From positions 62,001-126,000 of the forward strand of contig NZ_JASCQG010000010.1 in assembly GCF_030005555.1 (NCBI RefSeq): DNA of 64,000 nt, read 5' to 3'. Made by a program: the position numbers and the translations under genes. The notes beneath the pieces were generated by a model. The model was not told where the DNA came from, did not search any database, and was given only the letters and a program-made list of their open reading frames with translations. Positions 33,324-41,893 of this stretch are shown here, piece by piece (the first letter of the stretch is position 1; each line of letters begins with the position of its first letter). The DNA comes from Empedobacter sedimenti (GTDB lineage: Bacteria > Bacteroidota > Bacteroidia > Flavobacteriales > Weeksellaceae).

Positions 33324-34574
33324 CTACTTTTTATAACGTTTCAGCTCTTTCATGACGAAATATAGCTGAACGAGATAGCCAATTCCTGCAAAGAAAGAAT
33401 ACAGGGATAACGTTAAAAGTATGTTTTTATTTAATCCACCAATCACACAAGTTACAATTGTAATAAGAACCAAGTAAATATTAAAATTTAGAGCGTAATG
33501 ATTTTTCTTAATTACAACTACAATTTGCTGAATAGGATTCATTGCAGAACGACACAAAATCCAGAAAGAAAGTATCCATGTCATAATGTGTAAACCTTTC
33601 CATTCAGGACCAAGAATCCATTCCAGAATAAAAATTCCGACAAAATTCATTAGCAATAAAAAAAATGCGATAGCTCCTACATTATATAGAATAACTTTTT
33701 TGGATAAATCATACAATTGATGTGCACGATGTTCCATCATTCCGGCAGATTTCTGAAAGAAAACTTTCGACATTGAATTAGAAAGCAAAATCAACGGTAC
33801 AACCAAAACTTTTGAGGCATTACCAAAAAATCCAGCATCTTCTTTTGTAAAATAAAATAACATTAATATTGTCATCAGATTGTTTGCAATAGCATTCAAT
33901 GATTCTGATGGTAATGTATATTTAATAATTTCTTTATTATTTGTAATCGTTTTCTTTGCTAAATCAAAATCGATTGATGTAAATCGTCCTTTGGTAATCG
34001 AAAAATAATACGCACAAGACAAAACTGTTCCGAAGATTGTTCCGTAAATCAAGCCCGTTTCTTTGTAGCCCATCCAATAAAAAATGAATTGAAACATGAC
34101 TGAAAATATTGCATTAATCACAAATCCTGTCGAAATACTTTTGAAAAATTTATATTTGGTAAATAACGAGTTCTGCACATTATTCCAAGCTGTAAATAAC
34201 CCTGCAATACAACTTAATGAAACAATAAACAAGGATGTTTTGAATGTAAAAATTTCTTCTAAAACAGCATATCCTAAAAAGAAAATTGTTGTAACAACTG
34301 TACTTATCAACAATAATGTTGTAAACAAATTTCGAATCGCTTTGGATGATTTCGAAATCACAAAAATATTTTCTAATCGAAAAGTTGTTAAGATTGAAAG
34401 AATCGCTACAAAACCTAAAAAAGCATTGTATATCCCAGAAGCTTCAGGTCCATAAATCCTTGCCAGTTCCAAACCACCTACAAGCATAATAACTTGAGCA
34501 ATCGTGTTACCCGCCAACAAAGACAAAACACCTTTGGCATTCTTCGTTTTAAATTTCTCTAACTTCGCTTTCAA
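33324..34574 (-). CDS. Oligosaccharide flippase (Wzx-like) 2
   Basis: The 416-residue polytopic protein has about 12 hydrophobic helices and a Wzx-type start (KGVLSLLAGNTIAQVIMLVGGLELARIYGPEASGIYNAFLGF). The start codon is TTG at 34572-34574; the next ATG would cut into the first membrane helix. It heads the minus-strand run flippase-asnB-glycosyltransferase-flippase. Two flippases in one small cluster are unusual; they may serve two different lipid-linked products. It is divergent from yjjG. Confidence 0.85.
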   Translation of the reverse strand: MKAKLEKFKTKNAKGVLSLLAGNTIAQVIMLVGGLELARIYGPEASGIYNAFLGFVAILSILTTFRLENIFVISKSSKAIRNLFTTLLLISTVVTTIFFLGYAVLEEIFTFKTSLFIVSLSCIAGLFTAWNNVQNSLFTKYKFFKSISTGFVINAIFSVMFQFIFYWMGYKETGLIYGTIFGTVLSCAYYFSITKGRFTSIDFDLAKKTITNNKEIIKYTLPSESLNAIANNLMTILMLFYFTKEDAGFFGNASKVLVVPLILLSNSMSKVFFQKSAGMMEHRAHQLYDLSKKVILYNVGAIAFFLLLMNFVGIFILEWILGPEWKGLHIMTWILSFWILCRSAMNPIQQIVVVIKKNHYALNFNIYLVLITIVTCVIGGLNKNILLTLSLYSFFAGIGYLVQLYFVMKELKRYKK

Positions 34575-34612
34575 TTGATATTTTCTTCATCAGCAAATCT
34601 ACATAAAATCCT

Positions 34613-34620
34613 TAGCTTTG
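34613..34620 (+). promoter_or_regulatory. Putative -7 box for yjjG, leaderless mRNA likely
   Basis: TAGCTTTG (TAnnTTTG) ends only 5 nt before the ATG at 34626. With this box centred near -7, transcription would start at or within a base or two of the start codon. Confidence 0.55.
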
Positions 34621-34625
34621 CATTT

Positions 34626-35321
34626 ATGAACACAATAAAACACGTTTTTTTCGATCTTGATAACACACTTTGGGATTTCAGAAAAAATGCAAAATTCGCG
34701 CTGGATGAGCTTTACAAAAAGTATGATGTAGAAAATAGATATGGTTTTACATTCGAGGAGTTTCACCCTTTTTATCACGATAGCAACGAAGGTCTTTGGG
34801 CTTTGATTCGTGACAAAAAAATTACGAAAGAAGAATTACGTGAACGCCGTTTCAAAGAAGCTTTTGATAATCTTGGAATTGATAATGATGCTTTGGCTAA
34901 GATTTTTGAAGAGGAATATATGGAAACGATTACCAATTATAATGAAGTAGTAGATGGTGCGATGGAATTATTGGATTATTTGAAACCAAACTATCAACTG
35001 CATATTATTACAAATGGTTTTATCGAAGTTTCGAAACGTAAAATTGAAACATCAGAATTGAATGGCTATTTTGATACAGTAACTTATGCAGATGAAATCC
35101 AAATCTTGAAACCTGATCCGCGTATTTTTTCTTTGGCAATGGAAAAATCGGGTGCAAAAAAGGATGAATCTATTTATATTGGAGATGATTGGATTGCGGA
35201 TGCTGTTGGTGCAAAAGCTTTCGGAATGTCGGCTATTTTCTTTGATCGATTAGATGATAATTTTTCGATGGATGATGTTCCGACAATTACACATTTGGAT
35301 GAAGTAAGGAATTATTTGTAA
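34626..35321 (+). CDS. HAD hydrolase, YjjG-type pyrimidine 5'-nucleotidase
   Basis: The 231-residue HAD protein has motif I FFDLDNTLWDF (Asp nucleophile pair), the cap region with FEEFHPFYHDSN and KKITKEELRERRF, motif II LHIITNGF, and the K/DD motif LKPDPRIF...YIGDDWIADAVGAKAFGM. The order and lengths fit the YjjG family, which hydrolyses noncanonical pyrimidine nucleotides such as 5-FdUMP. I chose the ATG at 34626 because the motif-I strand starts 6 residues later; the in-frame extension upstream lies across the promoter box. Confidence 0.85.
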   Translation: MNTIKHVFFDLDNTLWDFRKNAKFALDELYKKYDVENRYGFTFEEFHPFYHDSNEGLWALIRDKKITKEELRERRFKEAFDNLGIDNDALAKIFEEEYMETITNYNEVVDGAMELLDYLKPNYQLHIITNGFIEVSKRKIETSELNGYFDTVTYADEIQILKPDPRIFSLAMEKSGAKKDESIYIGDDWIADAVGAKAFGMSAIFFDRLDDNFSMDDVPTITHLDEVRNYL

Positions 35322-35392
35322 TAGTCATTTAATAACCGAATATCTAATATTGATTATTTACTTTCGCGCAACAATCTAAAATTTCAATATTT

Positions 35393-35845
35393 ATGAAAAA
35401 GTTTATTTTACCAAGTATTTTTGCTTTTGGTCTATTATTTAGCTGCAACAATGATGATGATTCTTCTATCGACAATGCTAATATTGTCGGAACTTGGAGC
35501 TTTGTAAAGTACCAAACCCAATACTCAAAGGACAATAAAATAGAAGATCAATATCTAGCAGATGCATGTAATTCTAAAGACTCATATACATTTGCTAAAG
35601 ACAATAAATATTCTGCGACAGGATATGATACAGATGCAAATAATGTATGTAAAATTGATTGGACAGAAGAAGGTACCTACACAATAACAGGTAACAAGAT
35701 TCGTATAGATTATAAACAAGGAGATTTTGGTGAAGGTGAAATTTCTAAACTAACAAAAAACGAATTAATTCTAAAATCTGATTACGGAGAAGATCTTGAT
35801 AAAGATGGAAAAAATGAAATCGATATTTTAGTTTTAAAACGATAA
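35393..35845 (+). CDS. Lipoprotein, lipocalin-like
   Basis: The 150-residue protein has a lipoprotein signal (lipobox FSC at Cys18, followed by NNDDDSS) and a beta-barrel-like body starting NIVGTWSFVKYQTQY with the lipocalin G-x-W, then YTFAKDNKYSATGYD and TEEGTYTITGNKIRIDYKQ. Such small lipoproteins are abundant in Flavobacteriia; function unknown. The acidic tail DYGEDLDKDGKNEID resembles a calcium-binding loop but is isolated. Terminator follows. Confidence 0.75.
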   Translation: MKKFILPSIFAFGLLFSCNNDDDSSIDNANIVGTWSFVKYQTQYSKDNKIEDQYLADACNSKDSYTFAKDNKYSATGYDTDANNVCKIDWTEEGTYTITGNKIRIDYKQGDFGEGEISKLTKNELILKSDYGEDLDKDGKNEIDILVLKR

Positions 35846-35852
35846 GATAAAT

Positions 35853-35877
35853 AGCTCAGAAATTCTGAGCTTTTTTT
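35853..35877 (+). terminator. Terminator after lipoprotein gene
   Basis: AGCTCAGAA (35853-35861) pairs with TTCTGAGCT (35863-35871) across one unpaired base, followed by a T run. Confidence 0.85.
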
Positions 35878-35918
35878 ATGTCCGAAAAAAATCTATTTTT
35901 GATGAATAATTAATCAAT

Positions 35919-36515
35919 ATGAATTTAAACAACCTAAAATTTCCACTTGATATAAAGTTTCATATCGCAACTTTTTCAAATGATTTTTCTGTAACAGACG
36001 CTAATAATCAATCTGTATTTTATGTTCGCGAAAAAATACTTTCGTGGCGAGATGTAATTAAAATCTACCGTGATTCGTCTAAAAAAGAAGAACTTTTTCA
36101 ACTACGTTCAAATAGAGTTATTGATTTCCAACAAACTTTTACTATTACAGACGCTAACGGAAATATTGTAGGAAAAGCAAAACGAAAAACGCTTAAATCT
36201 TTCTGGACAGCGACTTTCCATATTTACGATTCTAATGATAATCACATTTTTACGATAAAAGAAAGAAGTGGTTTTACGCGCATGATGGATGGAATGGTTG
36301 GAGAAATTCCTGTTGTTGGATTTTTCTCTGGTTATGTTTTCAACCCGAAATATGTTCTAACTGATTTACAAGGAAAAGAAATGATGGAAGTCTCAAAAGA
36401 ACCTTCATTTTTTGGACGAAAATTTAAATTAAATCAATATCAATCATCCGAAAATGATACTCTTTTTGTATTGAGTTTTATCTTGATGTTAATTACAGAC
36501 AGAAGTCGAGGATAA
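35919..36515 (+). CDS. LURP-one-related / scramblase-like protein
   Basis: The 198-residue beta-rich protein has the repeated pattern FSVTDANNQSVFYVREKILSWRD, QTFTITDANGNIVGKAKRKTLKSFWTATFHIYDSNDNHIFTIKE and KYVLTDLQGKEMMEVSKEPS. The recurring 'TDANGN' turns between strands match the LURP-one/tubby-like fold shared with phospholipid scramblases. No transmembrane helix is clear except a hydrophobic C-terminal segment (FVLSFILMLITD). Function in bacteria is not known. Confidence 0.72.
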   Translation: MNLNNLKFPLDIKFHIATFSNDFSVTDANNQSVFYVREKILSWRDVIKIYRDSSKKEELFQLRSNRVIDFQQTFTITDANGNIVGKAKRKTLKSFWTATFHIYDSNDNHIFTIKERSGFTRMMDGMVGEIPVVGFFSGYVFNPKYVLTDLQGKEMMEVSKEPSFFGRKFKLNQYQSSENDTLFVLSFILMLITDRSRG

Positions 36516-36533
36516 TTTTATTTTAAAAAATAG

Positions 36534-36563
36534 TTGCAGATTAAAAAATAGTCTTTATATTTG
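36534..36563 (+). promoter_or_regulatory. Promoter of tRNA-Arg
   Basis: TTG at 36534-36536, a 19-bp spacer and TATATTTG at 36556-36563 match the Bacteroidota promoter consensus exactly in sequence and spacing. It lies 37 bp before the tRNA. Confidence 0.8.
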
Positions 36564-36600
36564 CAGTCCAAAATAAGAACAACAGTTTCTTATCAGGAAT

Positions 36601-36674
36601 GGCCGAGTGGCGCAACTGAATAGCGCACTTGATTACGGCTCAAGAGGTTACAGGTTTGAATCCTGTCTCGGTCA
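36601..36674 (+). tRNA. tRNA-Arg (anticodon ACG)
   Basis: The 74-nt cloverleaf folds completely. Acceptor GGCCGAG (36601-36607) pairs with CTCGGTC (36667-36673) with one G-U pair. The D stem is GCGC/GCGC. The anticodon stem CTTGA/TCAAG holds loop TTACGGC with anticodon ACG at 36635-36637. The T stem ACAGG/CCTGT has loop TTTGAAT. Discriminator A at 36674; CCA is not encoded. The A34 of ACG is normally modified to inosine by TadA, reading the CGU/CGC/CGA codons. The T loop has TTT instead of the usual TTC at its start. A terminator follows 7 nt later. Confidence 0.95.
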
Positions 36675-36681
36675 CAAAAGC

Positions 36682-36712
36682 AAAAGCTCATCAAATTTTG
36701 ATGAGCTTTTTT
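36682..36712. terminator. Terminator of tRNA-Arg, shared with convergent membrane-protein gene
   Basis: A long near-perfect palindrome AAAAGCTCATCAAA (36682-36695) with TTTGATGAGCTTTT (36697-36710), then more T. It lies between the tRNA and the end of the minus-strand gene. Confidence 0.85.
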
Positions 36713-36715
36713 ATT

Positions 36716-37159
36716 TTAATACACTTCTGTTTCTTGTGGAATTTCTTCTACTTTTTGAGATTTTTTTGTCATAAAGAAAATACAATTCCCAAACCACGTA
36801 AACCAAAAAATATAAAATCCGAAATGGAACGTCTTTTTCAATAAACGATGTGAGGTTTCAGTAAAATCGTAATAGCAATAAATTAATCCAATAATTCCCA
36901 TAAAAAGGAAAATGAGAGGCAATAACAAACGTTTAAAACGTTTCGTTGTTTTCTCATTCCAAATGGATAATACGATGAAAATAACAGCTTGTATAACGAA
37001 TAATAACAAGGCAGTTTTCCACCATGATTTTAGGATGGTATATTCGTTGTAAATAATAGTAATTCCAATTTTCCCGATGAATGACATTTTCGAAATCATT
37101 ATTCCAGAAAGTAAAGAGGAAAATGCCAATATGAGAAGATGTATAATTTTGTTTTTCAT
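36716..37159 (-). CDS. Hypothetical inner-membrane protein
   Basis: The 147-residue protein (start MKNKIIHLLIL) has four hydrophobic segments separated by short loops, the last followed by a basic/acidic tail KKSQKVEEIPQETEVY. I recognise no family. The start at 37159 places it 1 nt after the end of the upstream small gene, supporting a two-gene operon; an in-frame ATG at 37186 would overlap that gene. No enzyme motif is visible. Confidence 0.6.
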   Translation of the reverse strand: MKNKIIHLLILAFSSLLSGIMISKMSFIGKIGITIIYNEYTILKSWWKTALLLFVIQAVIFIVLSIWNEKTTKRFKRLLLPLIFLFMGIIGLIYCYYDFTETSHRLLKKTFHFGFYIFWFTWFGNCIFFMTKKSQKVEEIPQETEVY

Positions 37160-37160
37160 A

Positions 37161-37382
37161 TCAATTAAATAAATAAAATATTCCAAATATCAAACCGCAA
37201 AATGTTGGTATTCCTACTATTAAATTATAAAAATCATTTGATCCAGATTCTGAATCTAAAAATTCATTATATTTTAATGATGGTTTGAACATCTTAAATA
37301 CAGCAAACCTTACTGATGCACCTAAAATTACACCAAAAAACTCAAATACAAGCCAAGCTAATATTTCTAGAATAATCTGCAT
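37161..37382 (-). CDS. Small hypothetical membrane protein
   Basis: The 73-residue protein has a hydrophobic N-terminal helix (IILEILAWLVFEFFGVILGASV) and a C-terminal hydrophobic helix (NLIVGIPTFCGLIFGIFYLF), with a polar loop between. I recognise no family. Tight spacing to the next minus-strand gene is the main support. Confidence 0.55.
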   Translation of the reverse strand: MQIILEILAWLVFEFFGVILGASVRFAVFKMFKPSLKYNEFLDSESGSNDFYNLIVGIPTFCGLIFGIFYLFN

Positions 37383-37410
37383 ATAGATAATTTACAATCT
37401 AATATAAAAC

Positions 37411-37437
37411 AAAAAAGCCTTGCAAATGCAAGGCTTT
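37411..37437 (-). terminator. Terminator of PfkB-type kinase
   Basis: AAAGCCTTGC (37414-37423) pairs with GCAAGGCTTT (37428-37437), with an A run on the left that reads as U on the minus strand. Confidence 0.82.
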
Positions 37438-37460
37438 AAATATTTTGATGAATAATTCTC

Positions 37461-38381
37461 TTATAAATTAATTGAGAAATCCATTAATTTTTTGAAAGCT
37501 TTCAAACGTTCAGCTAAACCATCACGTGTTAAATCTCCTAATGATTCAGTACCAAATTTTTCACATGTTACAGACGCTAATGCAGATCCGTAAACAATTG
37601 CACGTTTCATGTTATCGAAAGAATAGTCATTCGTTTTTGCTAAGTATCCAGAGAAACCTCCTGCAAATGTATCTCCTGCTCCTGTTGGATCAAAAACATC
37701 TTCTAATGGTAAAGCTGGCGCAAAAAACACATCTTCTCCTTGAAATAATAACGCTCCGTGTTCACCTTTTTTGATAATCACAGTTTTTGGTCCGAATGTC
37801 ATGATTTTTTTAGCCGCTTTCACTAAACTATATTCACCCGACATTTGACGTGCTTCTTCGTCATTAATAGAAATTACATCAACATCTTTGATCACATCCA
37901 TCAACTCGTTCCAAGCACAATCCATCCAAAAGTTCATTGTATCTAAAACAACCAAACCTGGACGCTTTTCTAATTGTGTCAACACTCCTTTTTGTACCAA
38001 TGGATGTAAGTTTCCTAACATCAAAACGTCTGGAGATTTGCGATCTTGAGGAACAACTGGATTGAAAGTTTCTAAAACATTCAATTCTGTTGCTAACGTA
38101 TCACGTGTGTTCAAATCGTTGTGGTATTTACCTTCCCAAAAGAATGTTTTTCCTTCTTTTACGATTTCTAAACCATCTAAATTAATTCCTTTTGAAATTA
38201 ATAAATCGATGTATTCTTGTGGAAAATCTCCACCAACAACTGAAACGATTGCAGTATCCACGCCCAATAAAGAAGACGCCATACCGATATATGTAGCGGC
38301 ACCACCTAAGATTTTATCTGTTTTCCCGAAAGGAGATTCTAATTTATCAAAGGCAACTGTACCAACTGTTAATAAACTCAT
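37461..38381 (-). CDS. PfkB family carbohydrate/nucleoside kinase
   Basis: The 306-residue ribokinase-type kinase has the N-terminal beta lid start SLLTVGTVAFDKLESPFGKTDKILGGAATYIGMASSLLG, MLGNLHP and VLDTMNFWMDCAWNEL in the middle, and the catalytic signature DVFDPTGAGDTFAGGFSGYLA near residue 225 with the general-base Asp in GAGD. The sequence FWEGKYHNDLNTRDTLATELNVLE near residue 80 is characteristic of a Bacteroidota subgroup whose substrate is not fixed (some are annotated as adenosine-like kinases). It stands alone with its own -7 box upstream. Confidence 0.9.
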   Translation of the reverse strand: MSLLTVGTVAFDKLESPFGKTDKILGGAATYIGMASSLLGVDTAIVSVVGGDFPQEYIDLLISKGINLDGLEIVKEGKTFFWEGKYHNDLNTRDTLATELNVLETFNPVVPQDRKSPDVLMLGNLHPLVQKGVLTQLEKRPGLVVLDTMNFWMDCAWNELMDVIKDVDVISINDEEARQMSGEYSLVKAAKKIMTFGPKTVIIKKGEHGALLFQGEDVFFAPALPLEDVFDPTGAGDTFAGGFSGYLAKTNDYSFDNMKRAIVYGSALASVTCEKFGTESLGDLTRDGLAERLKAFKKLMDFSINL

Positions 38382-38406
38382 TTTATATTCTTGATTAAAT
38401 AGTTTG

Positions 38407-38414
38407 CAAATATA
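38407..38414 (-). promoter_or_regulatory. Putative -7 box for PfkB-type kinase
   Basis: On the minus strand the bases read TATATTTG, matching TAnnTTTG, 25 nt before the start codon. Confidence 0.5.
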
Positions 38415-38439
38415 TTGAATAGATTTGAATTAAGTCATA

Positions 38440-39813
38440 TTAAGACAATGCATTAGCCAAATCAGCAAAAGCAACTTCGGTTTGTTCACCAGAAATCATA
38501 TCTTTTACCGTCGCTTTTTGCTCTGCAATTTCTTTCTCACCCAAAAGAATTACTTTCTTAATTCCTTTTTTATCAGCATATCCCATTTGCTTTTTCATTT
38601 TTGCATCATCTGGATATACCTCTGTATTGATTCCACTTTGACGTAATTGTTTCACCAATTTCATTGCCTCAGCAGCTTCTTTCGTTCCGAAATTAATGAA
38701 CAACGCTTGGATATTTGTCGAATCTTCTAAAGCAGGAAATAAATTATTTTCTTCTAAAACTAAATACGTACGATCTAATCCAAAAGAAATTCCAACTCCA
38801 GAAATATCTTTCAAACCGAAAATTCCTGTCAAATCATCGTAGCGACCTCCACCACCAATAGATGAAGAGAATTCTCCGATTTTCGCTTTCACTTCGAAAA
38901 TAGCTCCCGTATAATAATCTAAACCACGTGCTAAAGTTAAATTCAAGACTAATTCAGCAGATTGTAAACCAATAGTTGTTGTATTTTCAAAAACAAATTC
39001 TAATTCTTCAATTCCTTTTAATCCAGTTTCCGAAGATTTTAAAATTTCTTTTAATTGAGCAAATTGTGTTTTATAATCTCCATTCATCGAGAATAAAGGT
39101 GATAAAATTTCAATCGCAGAATCAGAAATTCCTTTTCCACGCATTTCTTCTTTTACCGCTTCTTCACCAATTTTATCCAACTTATCTAAAGCCACAGTAA
39201 AATCAATCAATTGAGCCGAAATATCTGCAACTTCTGCTAAACCAGACAAAATTTTGCGGTTGTTGATATGAATTTCAACTGGCGTTTTTAATTCAGTAAA
39301 AACTGAATCATATAATTGTACAAAATCAACTTCTTGTAACAACGAATCCGAACCTACAACATCCGCATCACATTGAAAAAACTCACGGAAACGACCTTTT
39401 TGAGGACGATCGGCACGCCAAACTGGTTGAATTTGGTAACGTTTGAAAGGAAATGTAATTTCATTCTGATGTTGTACCACGTAACGTGCGAAAGGCACCG
39501 TTAAATCATAACGCAATGCTTTTTCAGAAATTTGCGAAATTACTTTTTGACTATTTCTATCTGTTAACAATTGCTCATCAACTTTTGCTAAATAATCTCC
39601 AGAATTCAAAATCTTGAAAATTAATCGATCTCCTTCTTCTCCATATTTACCTGTTAAAGTTGATAAATTCTCGAATGATGGAGTTTCGATTGGAGAAAAT
39701 CCGAATAACACGAATTGTTTTTTAATCGTGTTGATAATATATTGACGACGATTCACTTCTAAAGGTGAGAAATCTCTTGTCCCTTTTGGAATCGATGGTT
39801 TTTGAATTGCCAT
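38440..39813 (-). CDS. hisS: Histidyl-tRNA synthetase
   Basis: The 457-residue class II synthetase charges tRNA-His, the molecule whose charging level controls the his leader upstream. Motif 1 lies in [39 protein letters not shown], motif 2 in [30 protein letters not shown], and the His-specific motifs are [12 protein letters not shown] near residue 289 and [17 protein letters not shown] near 310, followed by motif 3 [15 protein letters not shown]. The anticodon-binding domain is C-terminal. It is far from the his operon, as usual. Confidence 0.98.
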   Translation of the reverse strand: MAIQKPSIPKGTRDFSPLEVNRRQYIINTIKKQFVLFGFSPIETPSFENLSTLTGKYGEEGDRLIFKILNSGDYLAKVDEQLLTDRNSQKVISQISEKALRYDLTVPFARYVVQHQNEITFPFKRYQIQPVWRADRPQKGRFREFFQCDADVVGSDSLLQEVDFVQLYDSVFTELKTPVEIHINNRKILSGLAEVADISAQLIDFTVALDKLDKIGEEAVKEEMRGKGISDSAIEILSPLFSMNGDYKTQFAQLKEILKSSETGLKGIEELEFVFENTTTIGLQSAELVLNLTLARGLDYYTGAIFEVKAKIGEFSSSIGGGGRYDDLTGIFGLKDISGVGISFGLDRTYLVLEENNLFPALEDSTNIQALFINFGTKEAAEAMKLVKQLRQSGINTEVYPDDAKMKKQMGYADKKGIKKVILLGEKEIAEQKATVKDMISGEQTEVAFADLANALS

Positions 39814-39839
39814 TTTTCTAAATCTTACTTTTAAAGATG

Positions 39840-39847
39840 CAAAAATA
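39840..39847 (-). promoter_or_regulatory. Putative -7 box for hisS
   Basis: TATTTTTG on the minus strand matches TAnnTTTG, 26 nt before the start codon. No T-box or other leader structure was seen in the short 5' region. Confidence 0.45.
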
Positions 39848-39999
39848 CATCATTTTGATTTTTAACTTGACATTTTAGCAATAAATCATTGATTTGATGA
39901 TAAAACGAGTAAAAATTCAACAAATAATTTTCAAGGTTAATCATTAATTAACATAAAAACATTTCGAAACCAACTAATTTTATAGTTAAACTACCTCAA

Positions 40000-40473
40000 A
40001 TGAATAAAATACCAAGAAGAATTGTCACAGGAATTAAAGACAATAAATCTGTCATCATAGAAGATCAAATCGTTACAAACGTAAAAGAACATTTCAATGA
40101 GTTGTTTATTTCTGACATTTGGAGTACACAACAAACTCCAGCAAATTTGGGCGATGAAGTACAAATTCCGAATACTATTTTTCCTAATACGCCGAAAAAT
40201 GGAACTTATTTTAGATATGTTTCTATTCCACCAGATAAAGATTTGGGAATTGAAGAAGTAAAAGGTCAACCACATCCATTGATGCATCAAACTGATACAT
40301 TAGATTATATTATTATTCTTTCGGGTGAATTAGTTTTGATTATGGATGAAGGAGAAACGGTTTTGAAGCCTGGTGATATTGTGATACAAAGAGGAACCAA
40401 TCATGCTTGGAGCAACAGAAGTAACGAACCTTGTATACAATTAGCTATTTTGATTGATGCTTCAGTAGATTAA
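40000..40473 (+). CDS. Cupin-domain protein
   Basis: The 157-residue protein has one cupin core: HPLMHQTDTLDYIIILSGELVLIMDEGETVLKPGDIVIQRGTNHAWSNRS (residues 88-137). The conserved histidines and the PGD turn typical of metal-binding cupins are present. The N-terminal 85 residues are not otherwise recognisable. Cupin domains bind small molecules or form oxygenases; substrate unknown. Short gap to recF, which has its own -7 box. Confidence 0.85.
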   Translation: MNKIPRRIVTGIKDNKSVIIEDQIVTNVKEHFNELFISDIWSTQQTPANLGDEVQIPNTIFPNTPKNGTYFRYVSIPPDKDLGIEEVKGQPHPLMHQTDTLDYIIILSGELVLIMDEGETVLKPGDIVIQRGTNHAWSNRSNEPCIQLAILIDASVD

Positions 40474-40499
40474 AGCGTATAAAACTTTAGAAATTGTCG

Positions 40500-40507
40500 T
40501 AATTTTG
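40500..40507 (+). promoter_or_regulatory. Putative -7 box for recF, possible leaderless start
   Basis: TAATTTTG (TAnnTTTG) ends 5 nt before the recF ATG (40513), so the mRNA could start at or almost at the start codon. Confidence 0.42.
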
Positions 40508-40512
40508 CTTTT

Positions 40513-41592
40513 ATGTATTTGAAAGAACTTAAAGCGCGACAATTCAAGAATTTTGATGAAAATAATTTCGAATTTTCACCAAAAATTAATGCATTTGTAG
40601 GACAAAATGGGAAAGGCAAAACCAATGTTTTGGATGCTATTCACTATTTGGCTTTAAGTAAATCATATCTGAATCATTCGGATGCGATGAATATTCAGTT
40701 TGAGTGTGATTTTTTTACATTAGAAGGAACTTTTGATCGAAATGAATCTGATGATGTGATTTTCTGCTTAGTTCGTTCTGGTCAGCCCAAACAATTAAAA
40801 CGAAATTCGAAATCGTATGATCGTATTTCTGATCACATTGGTCAATATCCTTTGGTGATGATTTCGCCTTACGACAGCGATTTAATCAAAGAAGGAAGTG
40901 AAGTAAGACGCAAATTTTTGGATAATATTATTTCGCAATCAAACAAGCAATATTTAGCTGATCTAATGCGATACAACAAGGTTTTAGTTCAACGCAATGC
41001 TTTGCTAAAATACTTTACTGCCAATAATACATTTGATTCAACTTCTTTAGAAATTTATGATGAAGAATTGATTCATTTAGGAAAAAAAATACATGAAGTT
41101 AGAAAAGAATTTATTCAAACTTTTTTGGATGCTTTCTTGAAATATTATAATGAAATTTCGGAAGGTCGAGAAAAAGTGAACATCGAATATGTTTCTCAGC
41201 TTAATGATGCACCTTTTGAAACGGTTCTGAAAGAAGCTTTATACAAAGATCGTTCTGCACAATATTCAACAGTCGGAATTCATAAAGATGATTTGTTGTT
41301 TACGATTACCAATTATCCAATCAAAAAATTTGGTTCGCAGGGTCAACAAAAATCATATTTAATCGCTTTGAAATTAGCACAATTAGAAGTCATCAAATCT
41401 TCATTAAACATCACTCCTTTATTATTATTGGATGATATTTTTGATAAATTGGACGAACATCGTGTAACACAATTGATAAAATTAGTGAACGAGGAACGTT
41501 TTGGTCAAATTTTCATCACCGATACACATCCCGAAAGAACGGAGCAAATCATCAAACAAATTAATTCTGAAAGTAAAGTTTTCCGTTTATGA
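40513..41592 (+). CDS. recF: DNA replication/repair protein RecF
   Basis: RecF is a DNA-binding SMC-like ATPase that loads RecA at single-strand gaps with RecO and RecR. The 359-residue protein has the Walker A motif GQNGKGKTNVLDAIHYLALSKSYL near residue 29, QGQQKSYLIALKLAQLEVI near residue 275 (ABC signature region) and the Walker B LLLLDDIFDKLDEHRVTQL near residue 303. Overlaps dciA by 4 nt; the RecF-DciA pair is common in this phylum. Confidence 0.96.
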   Translation: MYLKELKARQFKNFDENNFEFSPKINAFVGQNGKGKTNVLDAIHYLALSKSYLNHSDAMNIQFECDFFTLEGTFDRNESDDVIFCLVRSGQPKQLKRNSKSYDRISDHIGQYPLVMISPYDSDLIKEGSEVRRKFLDNIISQSNKQYLADLMRYNKVLVQRNALLKYFTANNTFDSTSLEIYDEELIHLGKKIHEVRKEFIQTFLDAFLKYYNEISEGREKVNIEYVSQLNDAPFETVLKEALYKDRSAQYSTVGIHKDDLLFTITNYPIKKFGSQGQQKSYLIALKLAQLEVIKSSLNITPLLLLDDIFDKLDEHRVTQLIKLVNEERFGQIFITDTHPERTEQIIKQINSESKVFRL

Positions 41593-41891
41593 AAAAGTAT
41601 GAAAAAAGAAGTAATCAGCAAACGCTTGGTCAAGCTTTGGAGCATTTCATTAAACAAAGTGGAAAGGAAGAATTGATTTGGGAAGTGAAAGCGGAAGAAG
41701 CTTGGAGAACGGTAATGGGAAAATTTTTCGAGAAATATACTGATCGAGTTGAAGTAAGACAAAGAATTTTATATGTAAAAATCAACTCTCCTGCGATGCG
41801 ACAAGAATTGATGATGGGAAAATCAAAAATCATTGCGAATATCAACGAGGAGCTAAAAAAAGAGTTTTTAATTGATGTCAAAATCTACTAA
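41589..41891 (+). CDS. DUF721/DciA-like protein
   Basis: The 100-residue protein has the DUF721 pattern: TLGQALEHFIKQSG, EEAWRTVMGKFFEKYTDRVEVRQRILYVKINSPAMRQELMMGKSKIIANINEELKKEFLIDVKIY. DciA-type proteins help load the replicative helicase in bacteria without DnaC/DnaI; their Bacteroidota relatives are usually annotated only as DUF721. It overlaps recF by 4 nt and lies 2 bp before the hydrolase gene. Confidence 0.88.
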   Translation: MKKYEKRSNQQTLGQALEHFIKQSGKEELIWEVKAEEAWRTVMGKFFEKYTDRVEVRQRILYVKINSPAMRQELMMGKSKIIANINEELKKEFLIDVKIY

Positions 41892-41893
41892 CA

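Noticed and set aside
34575-34625. Upstream ATG for the YjjG-type protein
   Set aside because: The added residues (MIFSSSANLHKILSFAF) lie across the promoter box and precede the conserved HAD strand; the ATG at 34626 fits family starts.
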